64,000 nt of DNA from Selaginella moellendorffii (Eukaryota > Streptophyta > Lycopodiopsida > Selaginellales > Selaginellaceae). The DNA is taken from the NCBI RefSeq assembly GCF_000143415.4, contig NW_003314317.1, positions 124,001 to 188,000 of the forward strand, written 5' to 3'. The position numbers and the translations under genes are program-made. Under the pieces are notes generated by a model. That model was not told the DNA's origin and searched no databases. It saw only the letters and a program-made list of their open reading frames with translations. Shown here piece by piece: positions 29,025 to 39,317 of this stretch. Numbering within the stretch: position 1 is the stretch's first letter; the number at the start of each line of letters is the position of its first letter.

Positions 29025-30654
29025 CTACTGACAAAATCTCTCGAGACTAAACTCAATCTCCTGGAAAAACCACTCGAGGTTAGCATGCTTGTCGTCTTGG
29101 CCTTTCCGCTTCTTTAACTAGTGTACTACTACTACTTGAAGACCACCGAAACGGATAGGAAAGAAAAACGTACCCAGTCAGTAGCATCTCCTGTAGAAAC
29201 CCCGTTCATGAGCTTGTGCATCTCCTCCTTGCTTCTGCTATCTTTTCCCCTCAATGGCAGCAAAGGACCAGAGGAACGCTCCGAGATATCTGCAAGCGTC
29301 GTGTATGAGCCAGAGAAGGCAGTTATAAACAAATATATCCTCTCACCGGAATCCGAGAGCTGCCTGTCCACAAAGTAAAATACAAGGGCAACGGTATACC
29401 TGGAGAGAAAAAAAATTAAAAATCCACAAACGTTAGAGCTCTGGCAATCAAAACAAGAGAAGAGAAAACGCTGACCAGGCCACCACAACGTCGACAGTGT
29501 AGTGCTTTCTCGAGGCAATAATAAGGAGGCTCAAAACAACGCTGACGAGCCAAGCAAGCCGCTTTATCCACCTGGATCCAGAAAAGCCACGATGGTCTCA
29601 CATGCAGCACGAGAAACGAAAAGAGAAAAAAGAAAAAAACTTACCTCTTTGTCCCGTATTTCTGGTATGTCCAGATGAAAACAAGAGTAAATATCATGTG
29701 CGAGGAGAAGATCAAGTCCCCGCAGCCAAAGATTACGCCATACGGAACTGCAGGTTACAATCTGATTAAGCCTCGACAGGACGAGAGATTTTTTACTCAC
29801 AGTTGAGAAACACGACTTCCGAGATACTTTTTGGAGGCGCCAATGTTGCTGACGGGGATCCCTGGAAAGAAACGAGTTAGAAGCACTTCACTTTCGATTT
29901 TTAAAGGAGGATATACCTCGTGACAGTGGTAGTTTGGTCCTGGAAGCGACGTGGAAAGAAATGACATGATTCGGAGGCACTGAGCAACCTGTGGATGGCA
30001 AGTGTTGAGTGACAAAGCATACGAACGAAAAAGATTGGGAGGGAAAGAGACTCACGACTAAAGTAGCAAGAACTCGGTACCACACCAAGACTGTATAAAA
30101 TCGCTTGTTGTGGAACACAAATGGATGAAAAGTCCACTGCAGTAACGACCGATTCAGCGCTGGAAAGAGAACTTCTAGATCGTACCAGGAAAAATGTAAC
30201 AAACACGAAGGTGAACAAGGTCTCGCTGATGTATGCCCTTTCGCGTCCTAGCTCCTGGATGCTGGAAAGGTCAATCTCCAGACGAGGAGAAAAGAATTTG
30301 TCCAAGCCTTACAGGGAGAAATCGAAAGCCAATATCCGGAAGGATTCGACCAGGTTGATGGAGGTAGTGAGCGACTTTAGCAGCAACACCATGTACATAC
30401 TGCCCAGAGAACGAAGCAAAAGAAGCAACAGAGCATGAGAAAGAGAGAAGAAAAAAAAATCGTTCTACCTGGAAGATGAGAGCTAGCAGCAGGAGCTTCC
30501 ATTTCTCGGACAAAATCTTGAGCTCCAGCATCAACTCCATCACGATCCTCTTCCATAGCTTGATTACCCCCAACAAAGTCAAACAACTGTGGATACAAAG
30601 AAACCAATCGATGCTAACTCACCTTGTATGCCTCCCGAGCAATGTAGGGCGGCA
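29025..30654 (-). CDS. IPCS: Inositolphosphorylceramide synthase (phosphatidylinositol:ceramide inositolphosphotransferase)
   Basis: Transfers phosphoinositol from phosphatidylinositol to ceramide, making inositolphosphorylceramide in the Golgi. Twelve exons join in phase: 30654-30622, 30558-30469, 30399-30313, 30254-30186, 30136-30056, 29988-29917, 29861-29801, 29747-29645, 29571-29476, 29399-29347, 29289-29174 and 29060-29025, for 298 residues, close to the about 305 of Arabidopsis IPCS2/ERH1. It starts [15 protein letters not shown]. Several membrane spans are visible. The conserved loop LPGPNYHC, the [12 protein letters not shown] segment (catalytic His) and [12 protein letters not shown] (catalytic His and Asp) give the H-H-D triad of the sphingomyelin-synthase family. 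All introns are GT-AG and short. The gene looks intact; no overlap with neighbours. Confidence 0.95.
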
Positions 30655-31070
30655 TAACTGGAGCGCCCCAAAGCCCTCCGCTCGTCGCTGGCCTATCCAC
30701 CCCCCGGCTATAGCATTGCTAGAGCTCCCAGACGAATCGAGCTTGGATCATCTGGTAATCCGCGGCACGGATCTTGCCGATGCGATTCCTCGATGAGTGG
30801 AACGGTCGGCGCGCTGTACAGGGAGCTCTCCAAATGCCGCGCGCTCGCTGTGCTCGGCCGCCCACAACAGCGCAGCGCGACACCCACAGAGAGAAAGAGA
30901 TCAATGAATCAAAACCCTAACGAATATGCCCCGCATATTTTTGGAAACGCGGAAAGGGAGACCGAAGGAATAAAAAAAGCACAACTGAGATATTCATATT
31001 TTTATTACTGTCATGGAAACGATTTTGATCAATATACCCTCAATCTGGAATGTCGCAGCATCGAGCTTGC
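30655..31070. other. Upstream region of the IPCS gene
   Basis: GC-rich leader and promoter side of the IPCS gene to about 30900, then AT-rich sequence. A plus-strand ORF crosses it without any recognisable domain. Confidence 0.5.
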
Positions 31071-31074
31071 ACCC

Positions 31075-31257
31075 CTAATCTTGCATCCTCTTGAAGGATT
31101 CAAACACCTTGGAGGTGTTTCCTTGATGGCGGTATCCTGCTATCAGTGCGTTCCAAGTTACCGACTCTCGCCTCTCCTCGAGAGTACCACATTTGCCATA
31201 GATAGAATATTCCAAAACCAGTATAAAAGGCACATTCTCTACGAGAAAAATCCCCAT
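31075..31257 (-). pseudogene. PPR gene fragment
   Basis: Reads SIYGKCGTLEERRESVTWNALIAGYRHQGNTSKVFESFKRMQD, a single PPR-like unit that matches the repeat near the C-terminal end of the intact PPR at 52408-55302 and the fragment at 47218-47706. It is cut off on both sides. Neighbours are a CIP7 3' fragment and a folate-receptor-like pseudogene, the same order as at 47.2-48.5 kb. Confidence 0.75.
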
Positions 31258-31261
31258 ACTC

Positions 31262-31350
31262 TCTAGTTCCTGACCAAGCTCCGGCCAGCCTCTTCAAGCC
31301 CGAGTCATCGTGGCTGGAATCTCGTGGCCTTGAACTCTTGCTGCGAGCTT
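31262..31350 (-). pseudogene. Fragment of the CIP7-like 3' end
   Basis: CTGACCAAGCTCCGGCC and CTTCAAGCCCGAGTCAT repeat the 3' coding end of the CIP7-like gene at 61935 onward, followed by a shortened copy of the next segment. It lies just downstream of a TATAAAAGG-containing stretch that is also present beside the full gene. Confidence 0.7.
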
Positions 31351-31840
31351 CCTTCCTTTCTCGCCATCCTAGTTCTTTTTCTTTCTTTCTTCTCTCTTCA
31401 TGATTGTTTTCTCTTATATTGCTTCGAGCTAAGTTTTCAGTCTTCTTCATCACTTGATTCTTCTCAAGCTTTTGGTTTTGGATAAGCAACAGGAAGGACT
31501 GATATCTTTCGATTCATACAGGCTCTAGGCTATCTGCACGCAAGGAACGGAACATGGAACAGTAGTCACGTGTGCAAGTTAGCCGGCCTGGCGTTCCATC
31601 GTAGCCACTTGCACCTCGTTCTCACTGCCGGTGCCGTGCTCTTCAGGTGAAAAAAGTACTTTTTTCTTCCTTTTTGAGGCTTATAGTCGCTTTGTGTTTT
31701 GATCTGGTCAAAGAAGTACTGATGTGGCAAATAACAAATGCTATATCTCTTCAGTGATTTCATTAGTGCTGCTCGACGCTCCCGAGATAATATAGAACTC
31801 CATGTCAGCACTAAATCAGGAGCGCCTGTTCAGCATGACT
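31340..31840 (+). pseudogene. Folate-receptor-like pseudogene, copy 1
   Basis: Copies of intron 2 (TTTCGATTCATACAGGCTCT at about 31507), of exon 3 (GCAAGGAACGGAACATGGAACAG) and of the exon 3 end with its intron (CTCACTGCCGGTGCCGTGCTCTTCAGGTG near 31620-31650) follow the intact gene at 42206-43404. A short piece (about 31587-31612, CTGGCGTTCCATCGTAGC) is in reverse orientation. The same inversion, longer, occurs in the copy at 48.2 kb. Exons 1 and 2 are missing. Confidence 0.8.
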
Positions 31841-31849
31841 CAAAAGAGG

Positions 31850-32700
31850 CAAGCATCATTGGGTTCCAGGATTCTACTGATTTACCAGGCCAGGCTTCCA
31901 ATGCGCAACCCACTTACTGCTGATAATGCTTTCACACACATAAGAGTCTGGGTAAGATCGATAGTATCAGTTCAATTCTCTTGCTCACAAATCCATTGCA
32001 ATGCATAGATCACTGAATTGAATGCTAAAGCTCCAGATCAACAAGCCATAAATTAAAAACAATTATTGGAGTGATAAAATTTATTTGCATTTAATTTTAT
32101 ATCATCAAATATTTTCAAATTTTAAATGCTATCTTAATTATAAATAGTTCATTGTGAACAAATAAAATTATATTCTGAAAATAACTATATAGTTACTATT
32201 TATAATTATAAATTTAATTTAATATTTTAAGCCAAAGAGTGAGGTGATTAACATATCATATCATTATTGATTTGAAAAATTAGAGAGTTCCACTAATTAA
32301 GTTTCTTATGCAAACTTGACAAATTGAAGAGTTTTACTAAGTAGTTTCTTTTATGCAATCTTCTCACAGAAAAATATGTATAAATTGCATATATAAATTA
32401 TTTTCTATTATAATTTATTGTAATTTACAAATCAATAGAATTTTGTTTACTTGTAGTAAACATTAAAATAGCCAGTAAACATTTAAATATGGTGAGGACC
32501 TACGAAACGTTTACTTTGAGTCGGCTGGAAAGCTGAGGAGAAATCTTAACACAATGCGTGAGAGAGGGAAAACAAGAAAGGAAAACTTGCCTGTTGCGAA
32601 ACGCACGTCGACCGGTTGGCAAAACTCTACACAATCTCGACTATAAGTTTCACGTACACAAAAGCTCAAATCCATCATTGGCTTCTCTCTTCACTCTGCT
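31850..32700. other. AT-rich intergenic DNA
   Basis: Very AT-rich from about 31990 to 32510 with no coding potential. The last 150 bases are the leader and promoter of the germin-like gene starting at 32731. Confidence 0.6.
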
Positions 32701-32730
32701 TTCAATCGCTTTGCAGCAGCAGCAGCAACA

Positions 32731-33399
32731 ATGTCCCCTGTAATCAAGAACATCGTAGCGCTCATGCTCGTGGCCGCCATCGCCTCCTCCGCCACCTTCG
32801 TGCATGGCGCCGACGAGGACCCACTCCAGGACTTCTGCGTCCGCGACCGCAGCCAGTCCCCCAACGCGGACTACGCCTGCAAGCCCAGCGAGCGCGTCGC
32901 CGCCTCCGACTTCAAGTACTCGGGCCTGCGCGCCCGTGGCAACACCGCCAACAAGCTCGGCTTCGCCGCCACCATCGCCAACGCCGCCTCCTTCGCGGGC
33001 CTCAACGCCCAGGGCCTCTCGCTCTCGCGCCTGGATTTCGCCCCGGACGGCGTGAATCCCCCGCACATCCACCCCCGCGCCAGCGAGCTCATCCTCGTCG
33101 TGCAGGGCTCCCTGTATGTCGGATTCGTGAGCACTGACAATCGCGTGTTTGCCCAGGTGCTGTATCCCGGGGAGATCTTCATCTTTCCCAGGGGTCTCGT
33201 CCACTTCCTGCGCAATGTTGGGCGGACCCCTGCGATCGCCTACTCGGCGCTTAACAGCCAGAACCCGGGGACTTCCCAGGTTGCAAAGGCGGTGTTTGCG
33301 TCCATTCCTCTTGTGGATGATCGTGTCGTCGCGAAGGCGTTCCAGATCTACAGCACGCAGCAGCTCAAGAACATGAGAGAGCTCATCAAGAGAACTTGA
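32731..33399 (+). CDS. Germin-like protein
   Basis: Secreted cupin of 222 residues; germin-like proteins bind manganese in the cell wall and may act as oxalate oxidase or superoxide dismutase. MSPVIKNIVALMLVAAIASSATFVHG is a clear signal peptide. The two cupin boxes are complete: PPHIHPRASE with H112, H114 and E119, and FPRGLVHF with H158, the four metal ligands. The N-terminal LQDFCVRD and the second Cys (YACKP) match the germin disulfide. It is intronless. It is clearly diverged from the three very similar germin copies at 38, 44 and 49 kb. Which reaction it catalyses cannot be told from sequence. Confidence 0.95.
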   Translation: MSPVIKNIVALMLVAAIASSATFVHGADEDPLQDFCVRDRSQSPNADYACKPSERVAASDFKYSGLRARGNTANKLGFAATIANAASFAGLNAQGLSLSRLDFAPDGVNPPHIHPRASELILVVQGSLYVGFVSTDNRVFAQVLYPGEIFIFPRGLVHFLRNVGRTPAIAYSALNSQNPGTSQVAKAVFASIPLVDDRVVAKAFQIYSTQQLKNMRELIKRT

Positions 33400-33659
33400 T
33401 TGATTCATAGAGTTTGTGATTGAGAGTGTCTTGAGTTTGTCGATCGATCACCAAATCTCTCCCAAGTTTCCATGAAAATAATAAAAAGTTGACAACCCCA
33501 TTTTCACTTGAATTGTTTGAAGTTGTAGACTTTCGTGGAAACAAAATAGAACATGAGAAAGAAGAAGACTTAAGTGATCCAAAGATTGAGGGTAATCAAA
33601 ATCCATGAAAATAAATATCTCTTTGTGTAGGAATAAAAATATTCCGTGCTCATGACCAA

Positions 33660-34025
33660 GAGGACTTGATTGATCCATCTCGGTTCTCACGGCTGCCGGA
33701 CTGGTCGATCCAGGCAGGGAGCTCTTCGAGACGCTGAAGAAAACATGAAATTTAGCTCTTGGGATCGGCACTACTCTTGCATGGTGGATTTTCTGGGAGG
33801 AGCAAACCAAATCGAGGAGGCTGTAGGTGTTTTGAGGAGCATGCCGGTGGAAGCAAACGTGAGGATTTGGATGGCGGTGGTGGCGGTGTGTGGGAAGTGG
33901 AAGAATATGGAGTTTGGAAGGGTGGTGCTTGAGCTTACGTTCTCATGGTGAATATCTATGCGGCAGCTGTGGGGAGGAGGGAGGAGCATGCCCAGCTTGA
34001 GCAAATTATATCTAATCTTGATGAG
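33660..34025 (+). pseudogene. PPR gene 3' fragment, inverted block
   Basis: Reads the last part of the 52.4-kb PPR protein: SCMVDFLGGANQIEEAVGVLRSMPVEANVRIWMAVVAVCGKWKNMEFGRVVLE, then shifts frame and ends in CATGCCCAGCTTGAGCAAATTAT, the same bases as the end of the intact gene. It marks the left edge of the inverted duplication block and is oriented opposite to its relatives. Confidence 0.85.
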
Positions 34026-34319
34026 TAAAACTTCAGAGAATGATGGTGATTATTCTTGAAATTTTGTAAACCCAGTGAGCCAGCCACTAGTCGTTTCCAT
34101 TCTTTGTTGCCTGCATAAAGAAACACAGTATGTATGAAGGAAACAGGAACAAGGGAGAGAACTAGCCTGAGTTGCCTTAACTATTTTTACAAGTTTAACT
34201 CCAGTTTTTGAAAGTAGTAAATCCTGTGCATTACAGCTGTTGATTAATTAGAAATATTATTTTTATTATTCGAACATTAGGCTAAATAAAAAGGAAAATA
34301 AAAGTCTAACTTTGGCTTA

Positions 34320-35727
34320 ATTTAAAGATTTGAAGGCCAAGGATGAGGTCAAGAACAACACATTTATAGAATATGTGCCTCCCCTAGGCCAGAGGCTTGT
34401 TAACTATAAATGGTCTTTAAAAACATATAATGCCAATGGTGGTGCTCCAAAGCACATTTAATTGCAAAAGGTTTTACACAAATACTATAGCAAAACTTTT
34501 TCACTAGTTGTCAAAATGGCTAATGTGTAGACAATCTTTGTAGTTAAAGGTGAAAAATTCACCAAATGGATGTGAAAATAATTTTTCTCCATGGTAATCT
34601 TAATAAAGACATCTTCATGCATATACCACCTGGCAGCCATAAGATTTTTGGGAAAGCATAGAAGCTTAAAAGAGCTTTCTATGGTCTCAAGCAAACTTCC
34701 TGTGTTTGGTATCAAAAGTTTAATGTGGCCTTATGTGAAGAAGGTTTCATTGTGCCTCAGCAGACTTAAACATCTATGTGAAAGGCTATAGTGATGCCAT
34801 AATTGTTATTGCATTGCATGTAGATGACCTCCTTATCATGGGGGGTGATGATAGTGCCATCTTGGCACTAAAAGCCTCTTTGGCTAGACATTTCTAGATG
34901 AAAAACCTTGGGGAAGTCAAGACATTTTTGGGAATCCAAATGGAACAATGCATAAAAGAACAAACCTTGAAGTTGTATCAAAGGCACTATGTGGAATCAC
35001 TCTTGAAACTGTTTAGGATGGAAAATTTCCATCTAGTGCACATACATATGGTGGCTAGTGCAGTCAACTTATTCTTCCCTCAAGATGCAGGGAAGCCTTT
35101 GGACAAACATGTCCCCTTTAGAAGTTTGATTGGCTGTCTCATGTATTTAGCATTGTCAACCCAACCTAACATATACTATGCCATAGTAATCCTGAGCCAA
35201 TTTAGTGCTTGCCCATGCACTACTCACTAGAAAGCTGCTAAGCACATCCTATGGTACCTGAAGGAACCATAGACAAAGGCTTATGTTAGCAACAGCCAAC
35301 TCAAGTGTTTTACTGATGCTAGCTGGACCACGAACAAGGGGTGCAAGTCCACCGCAGGCTTTTGTCTGATGCTTTGTGGGGCAAAAATTAATTATAAAAT
35401 AGGGTGTTGTTGCACTCTCCTCTGCAGAAGCTGAGTATAACGCTTTAACCATAGGATGCAAGGAACTTGTGTGGCTGAGACAGCTATTGAAGAACCTTAG
35501 GGCTGAGCAACTAGGTCCAACCATCGGATGGTGTGATAATCAGAGTAGCATCAATCCTGTTTTCCATGGGCACAGCAAGCACATCTTTGTGATGTGAGGG
35601 AGCAGGTTGAAGCTGGCATCATGCACGTTGACTACTTGCTAACTATGAAAATGCTTGCAGATGTGCTAACAAAGCCTTTAGAACCTGACACCTTTCGGAT
35701 GCAGCTTGGGATCCATTTATGGGGGAA
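34320..35727 (+). mobile_element. Ty1/copia reverse transcriptase and RNase H relic
   Basis: In broken frames: an RT stretch with QMDVKIIFLHGNLNKDIFMHIPPG-like sequence (34560-34640), the active-site IVIALHVDDLLIMGG (34800-34845), MKNLGEVKTFLGIQME (34898 on), RSLIGCLMYLALSTQPNI, RNase H CFTDASWTTNKGCKSTAGF, and HVDYLLTMKMLADVLTKPL near the end. TTTATGGGGGAA then TGTTGAGATATAC at about 35716-35740 looks like the polypurine tract and start of a 3' LTR. It lies inside the duplicated block between the PPR fragment and the RING copy; the two direct blocks lack it, so it inserted after duplication. Confidence 0.8.
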
Positions 35728-35799
35728 TGTTGAGATATACACTAGGGTTTTTTCCTTTTGTAAATTTGAGTTTTCTCTAAAAGCTACGATCACAGTGTG

Positions 35800-36413
35800 T
35801 GTGTCCTCTGGGCCTCCCACCAGATCTCTTTGAGAACGTTGAAGCAACTTGGCTTCTTTGGGCTACAAATGCAGCATTGACAACATTTTCAATAGCGGTT
35901 CAAACAACTTCCCTTTAGCAGCAAGCATTTGGCAGCGAACACATCAACAATCACTCTTCCCAGATCTCGCCGAGATCACCCCAAGATCACAAGCTTACGG
36001 TCTTGGGCCTGGGAAGGAGCTCCTCGTTGGATCTCATCCTGTGGAGATTCGGGCAGTTGCCAGGGAGGGCTTGTGCTGGAAGCCGTGAGAGACGGCTATG
36101 GCGGAAGGGTGGCAGCTCATTGTACGCTGTACAGTGCCTGCCAGCTACAGGATAAATATGTTGCTGGATTTTGAGTGCAGTGTGTGCGGGGGAGGGGCCG
36201 AGAACAAAAGCGCTGCTGCCGTGCAACCATCTCATGTGTGAGGAGTGCGCGGTGCAAATGGCGACCATCCAGATGAAGTGCCCGATTTGCAGCAAGTGGA
36301 TCAAATCGTGTACGGTAGATGTGGCGGAGGCGTACGAAGCGATGAAGGAAGAGGAGGAGCGGCGAAGGCCAGACGAGGGTTTTATGCCACAGAAGAAAAG
36401 CCGGTGGGATTAA
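35800..36413 (+). pseudogene. RING-finger gene copy 1 (inverted block), frameshifted
   Basis: The 5' part (CAACTTGGCTTCTTTGGGC to CTTACGGTCTTGGGCCTGG) matches the other two copies near 46.8 and 52.0 kb. The middle is shortened before MAEGWQLIVRC. The RING reads CSVC, then after a one-base insertion CNHLMCEEC and CPIC in another frame (36171-36413: ALLPCNHLMCEECAVQMATIQMKCPICSKWIKSC), with an acidic-basic tail ending KKSRWD. RING fingers of this type make E3 ubiquitin ligases. The frame break between the first and later zinc ligands makes this copy non-functional as it stands. Confidence 0.75.
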
Positions 36414-36740
36414 AGGTGCATCTTTCGTGGAAATCCAAAGACTATCCACATTACTTTTTGGATTCTTACTTAAGTATCCTTGCACGTAGCCACATACTTG
36501 GAGAAGAATCTTTTGTTTGATACGGTGCACGTTTTCCATACGATTATCACCAACTTGAACGCTTCATGTTTAGAGCAGTACTTTGTTTCCATACGGGTCA
36601 AACGGAAATAAAACACGTGAAATGTGATCGCTGGTAGTATAAAAGACCCTTCTCCAGCCTCTGTTTCCTCAACCCACAGAGGAGTAGAAAACAAAAGCAG
36701 CCATTCTCCAATCAAGTTGATCAGATCGATCAATTTCAAC

Positions 36741-37779
36741 ATGGCTGCAATCGTGTTGATGATTGCGTTTCTCGTGATGGCTGCAGCATGGAAGATGGTG
36801 TGTATCCGCAAGAGAGAAGAGAGGGCACGATTTCTAGCGTCGCTCCACCCCGTGAGAGACGCACACAAGATCCTGTGGTACATGTACTCGGTGGAATTCC
36901 CCTTCCTCTCGCAAAAGGCGCTCGAGTTTGGCACAATCCGCACGCTCGGCATCCCGGGGATCACAAAGTACCAAGACCAAGTACGGCCTCAAGGATCCGC
37001 AGAAGCGAGCCGCCGAGACCAACATTCTGGTGAGCGAGATGATCCACCACCACGTCGACAGCGATCGAGGCTCGTACGCGGTGAGGAGATTGAATGGAAT
37101 CCACAACAAATTCAAGATCCCAAACGACCAATTCGCCTACGTCCTCTGCCTCAACGTGGTCAGCCCCATTGATTTCTCCGAGAGATTTGGATTCCGCAAG
37201 TGGACCGACAGCGAGAAGGAGGCCGCGTATGTTGTGTGGCACGACGTGGGCGTGAGGATGGGCATCACAACCATCCCAGATAGCATTCCAGAGATGCGGG
37301 AGTACATTCGCGATTACGAGGCCAAGAACGCCATCTTCACGGACAAGAACAAGAGCATCGTCCAGGATCTCAAGCATCTGGTGCTGGATGCATTTCCTCA
37401 CCCCGTGCAGCCGCTGGTCGAGACTGGGATCTGTGCACTCATCGATCCCACAATCAGGAGCGCTGTTGGATTGGAAAGGCCTCCAGCAATTGTGGAGTGG
37501 ATCATCTTGGGTGCGTTCAAGCTGCTGGCCGGGAGCTTCGTGTCCGCGTTCTTGCCTCCCAGACGTGTGGAGGATGCAAAGGGCAGCATTGAGGTGGACT
37601 GGTGTCCCAATCCCGCTGCCAATCCGGAAGAGTACCGGCAGCTCAACGTGAATGTGTATCGGCCACCAGCATTCGAGAAGGGATACAAGCTGGCGGAGCT
37701 GGGAGCACTGAAATCAGGCAAGCTTGGACCATACTACGATGGAGGCTTGCGCTGCCCCTTCCGGCAAATGCACGCATAG
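36741..37779 (+). pseudogene. MpaB-like oxygenase copy 1, frameshifted
   Basis: Same protein as the copies at 44955-45998 and 50085-51128, but near 36968 the sequence GATCACAAAGTACCAAGACC replaces a longer version, a net loss of 5 bases. The first frame (36741 to about 36970: MAAIVLMIAFLVM ... TLGIPGIT) and the second (about 36975-37779: TKYGLKDPQKRAAETN ... FRQMHA) no longer connect. The rest is almost identical to the intact copies, so inactivation is recent. Function in the intact form: see the copy at 44955. Confidence 0.88.
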
Positions 37780-37956
37780 GAATAGAACGGGCATAGGACA
37801 GTCGGTCGGAGAACAGAGCATCATTTAAAAATGCGTAGTTTACATGAATCTTTTTGTAATTTTAGCGGAAAGGTGGCTAACAAAACCAGATGTTCGAAAC
37901 AAAATTTAGTTTTATCCAAATGGGGAAAAAGAATATCAGAAACACACTTCTTTCTT

Positions 37957-38616
37957 TCAAGTGGCCATGATGACCTCCCGGAGGCGGTCGACGAGCTCCG
38001 GATTGATCTGGAACGCCTTCTCAAGCACAGCATCGGTGATGGCGGGATTGGACGCAAACACGGCCTTGGCAACTGCGGTGACACCGGCGTTCTGGGAGTT
38101 GAATCCCGCGAGAGCCACGGCAGGGGTCTCGCCGACATTGAGCTGGAAGTGCACAAGCCCCCGAGGGAACACGAAGAGATCACCTGGATGCAAGGTCTGC
38201 GCGAAGAGCGTGTTGTTGGTGGTGCTCACGAATCCCGCGTAGAGAGTCCCCTGCTGAACGTAGAGGATCTCAGTGCCCCGGGGATGGACGTGAGGGGCAT
38301 TGAGACCGAATGGAGCGTAGTCGACCCTTGCGAAGGAGACTCCTAGGGTGTTGAGCCCCGGGAAGGAGATCACGTTTCCGGCGGTGACGGCGGAGCCAAG
38401 CTTGTTGTTGGTGTTCCCGGATTTCTGGAGGCCCGAGAACTTGAAGTCGGCAGCGGCGGTGGCGGCAGCGGGCTTGCAGGTGAAGCCGTTGATGATGGGG
38501 GCAGCGGCGCTGGTGTCGCGCACGCAAAAGTCTTGGAGTGCGTCCGGGTCGGCGAGTGAGAATGCAGCAGAGATGGTGACGAGGATCGCGAGGAGAATTG
38601 CACGGGAACTAGACAT
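37957..38616 (-). CDS. Germin-like protein (inverted block)
   Basis: 219 residues from [22 protein letters not shown] (signal peptide). The frame is open further upstream, but the two direct copies and the signal peptide support this ATG. Cupin boxes are [11 protein letters not shown] (His, His, Glu ligands) and FPRGLVHF (fourth ligand His). It differs from the 44.1-kb copy at only about two residues (Gly for Ala twice), so the duplication is young. The MpaB-like copy ends 177 bp away, tail to tail. A likely manganese-binding extracellular enzyme; the exact reaction is unknown. Confidence 0.95.
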   Translation of the reverse strand: MSSSRAILLAILVTISAAFSLADPDALQDFCVRDTSAAAPIINGFTCKPAAATAAADFKFSGLQKSGNTNNKLGSAVTAGNVISFPGLNTLGVSFARVDYAPFGLNAPHVHPRGTEILYVQQGTLYAGFVSTTNNTLFAQTLHPGDLFVFPRGLVHFQLNVGETPAVALAGFNSQNAGVTAVAKAVFASNPAITDAVLEKAFQINPELVDRLREVIMAT

Positions 38617-39130
38617 GGCGATGATGTTGCTTTGAATACTCGCTTCGCTTTGCTTTCTTGGTGATAGAAACCAGGAGATTAGCAGATTGATGTTGTTCTT
38701 TCTTGAGAAGCTCCTTGTTGCTCTTGAGAGATGGAATGCTCTCCTGATTTTGCTGGCTTTTGAAGTGGGATGAGATGCTTGGTTTGATCTCAAGGCTAAG
38801 ATCGTTTATATAGTCGCAGAAAAACACTGACTTTGTCAAACTGATTTCTCCGAGGATGACGAAATCCAGTGTGTAGGGAGTCACAAAACAAAAGGCAACG
38901 CGTATATCAAACTATTGCTAAGCCTTGTGCCGGCCCGCCTTTGTGCAGTTCATCTCCACCAGGGTCGGCAGCAGCATATTAAAGAAGCATCTTCTTGAAG
39001 TTTAAAGAAATAAATAAGAGACAGAACTTTGCTCAAGAACATTTCTCTGGAAGAGTAAGAGCTGCAAGGAGCTCTGGAGGAGGATTGTCAAGAATCAGCG
39101 AGGTGTGAAGGGCCCTCCTTCGCAGTGGGA
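38617..39130. repeat. Upstream region of the inverted germin copy
   Basis: Contains the germin leader and, at about 38830-39130, a reverse-complement copy of the non-coding DNA at 43620-43900 and 48760-49030 (blocks CAAAGGCGGGCCGGCAC and GGGCCCTTCACACTTC are recognisable). It marks the right end of the inverted duplication, near 39130. A short unassigned stretch to 39310 leads into the PPR gene. Confidence 0.75.
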
Positions 39131-39317
39131 TGTTGACAAGGTCTGTCGTAAACCCACATCCTCACGATGTGGCATTAGACAAAAAGAGATACATTGTGCA
39201 TGCAAAACACAGAACCTCCATCCCCTTCATTGATCTTGCAATTCTTGAGCGGCTCCTCAGCCTTGGAGCAGCATCCATATGAAGGAGAACAAGGTGCTAG
39301 TAAAAATTTGTTCTTGT

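Noticed and set aside
32616-33137. Arginine-rich 173-residue ORF
   Set aside because: Out-of-frame reading of the germin-like gene at 32731.
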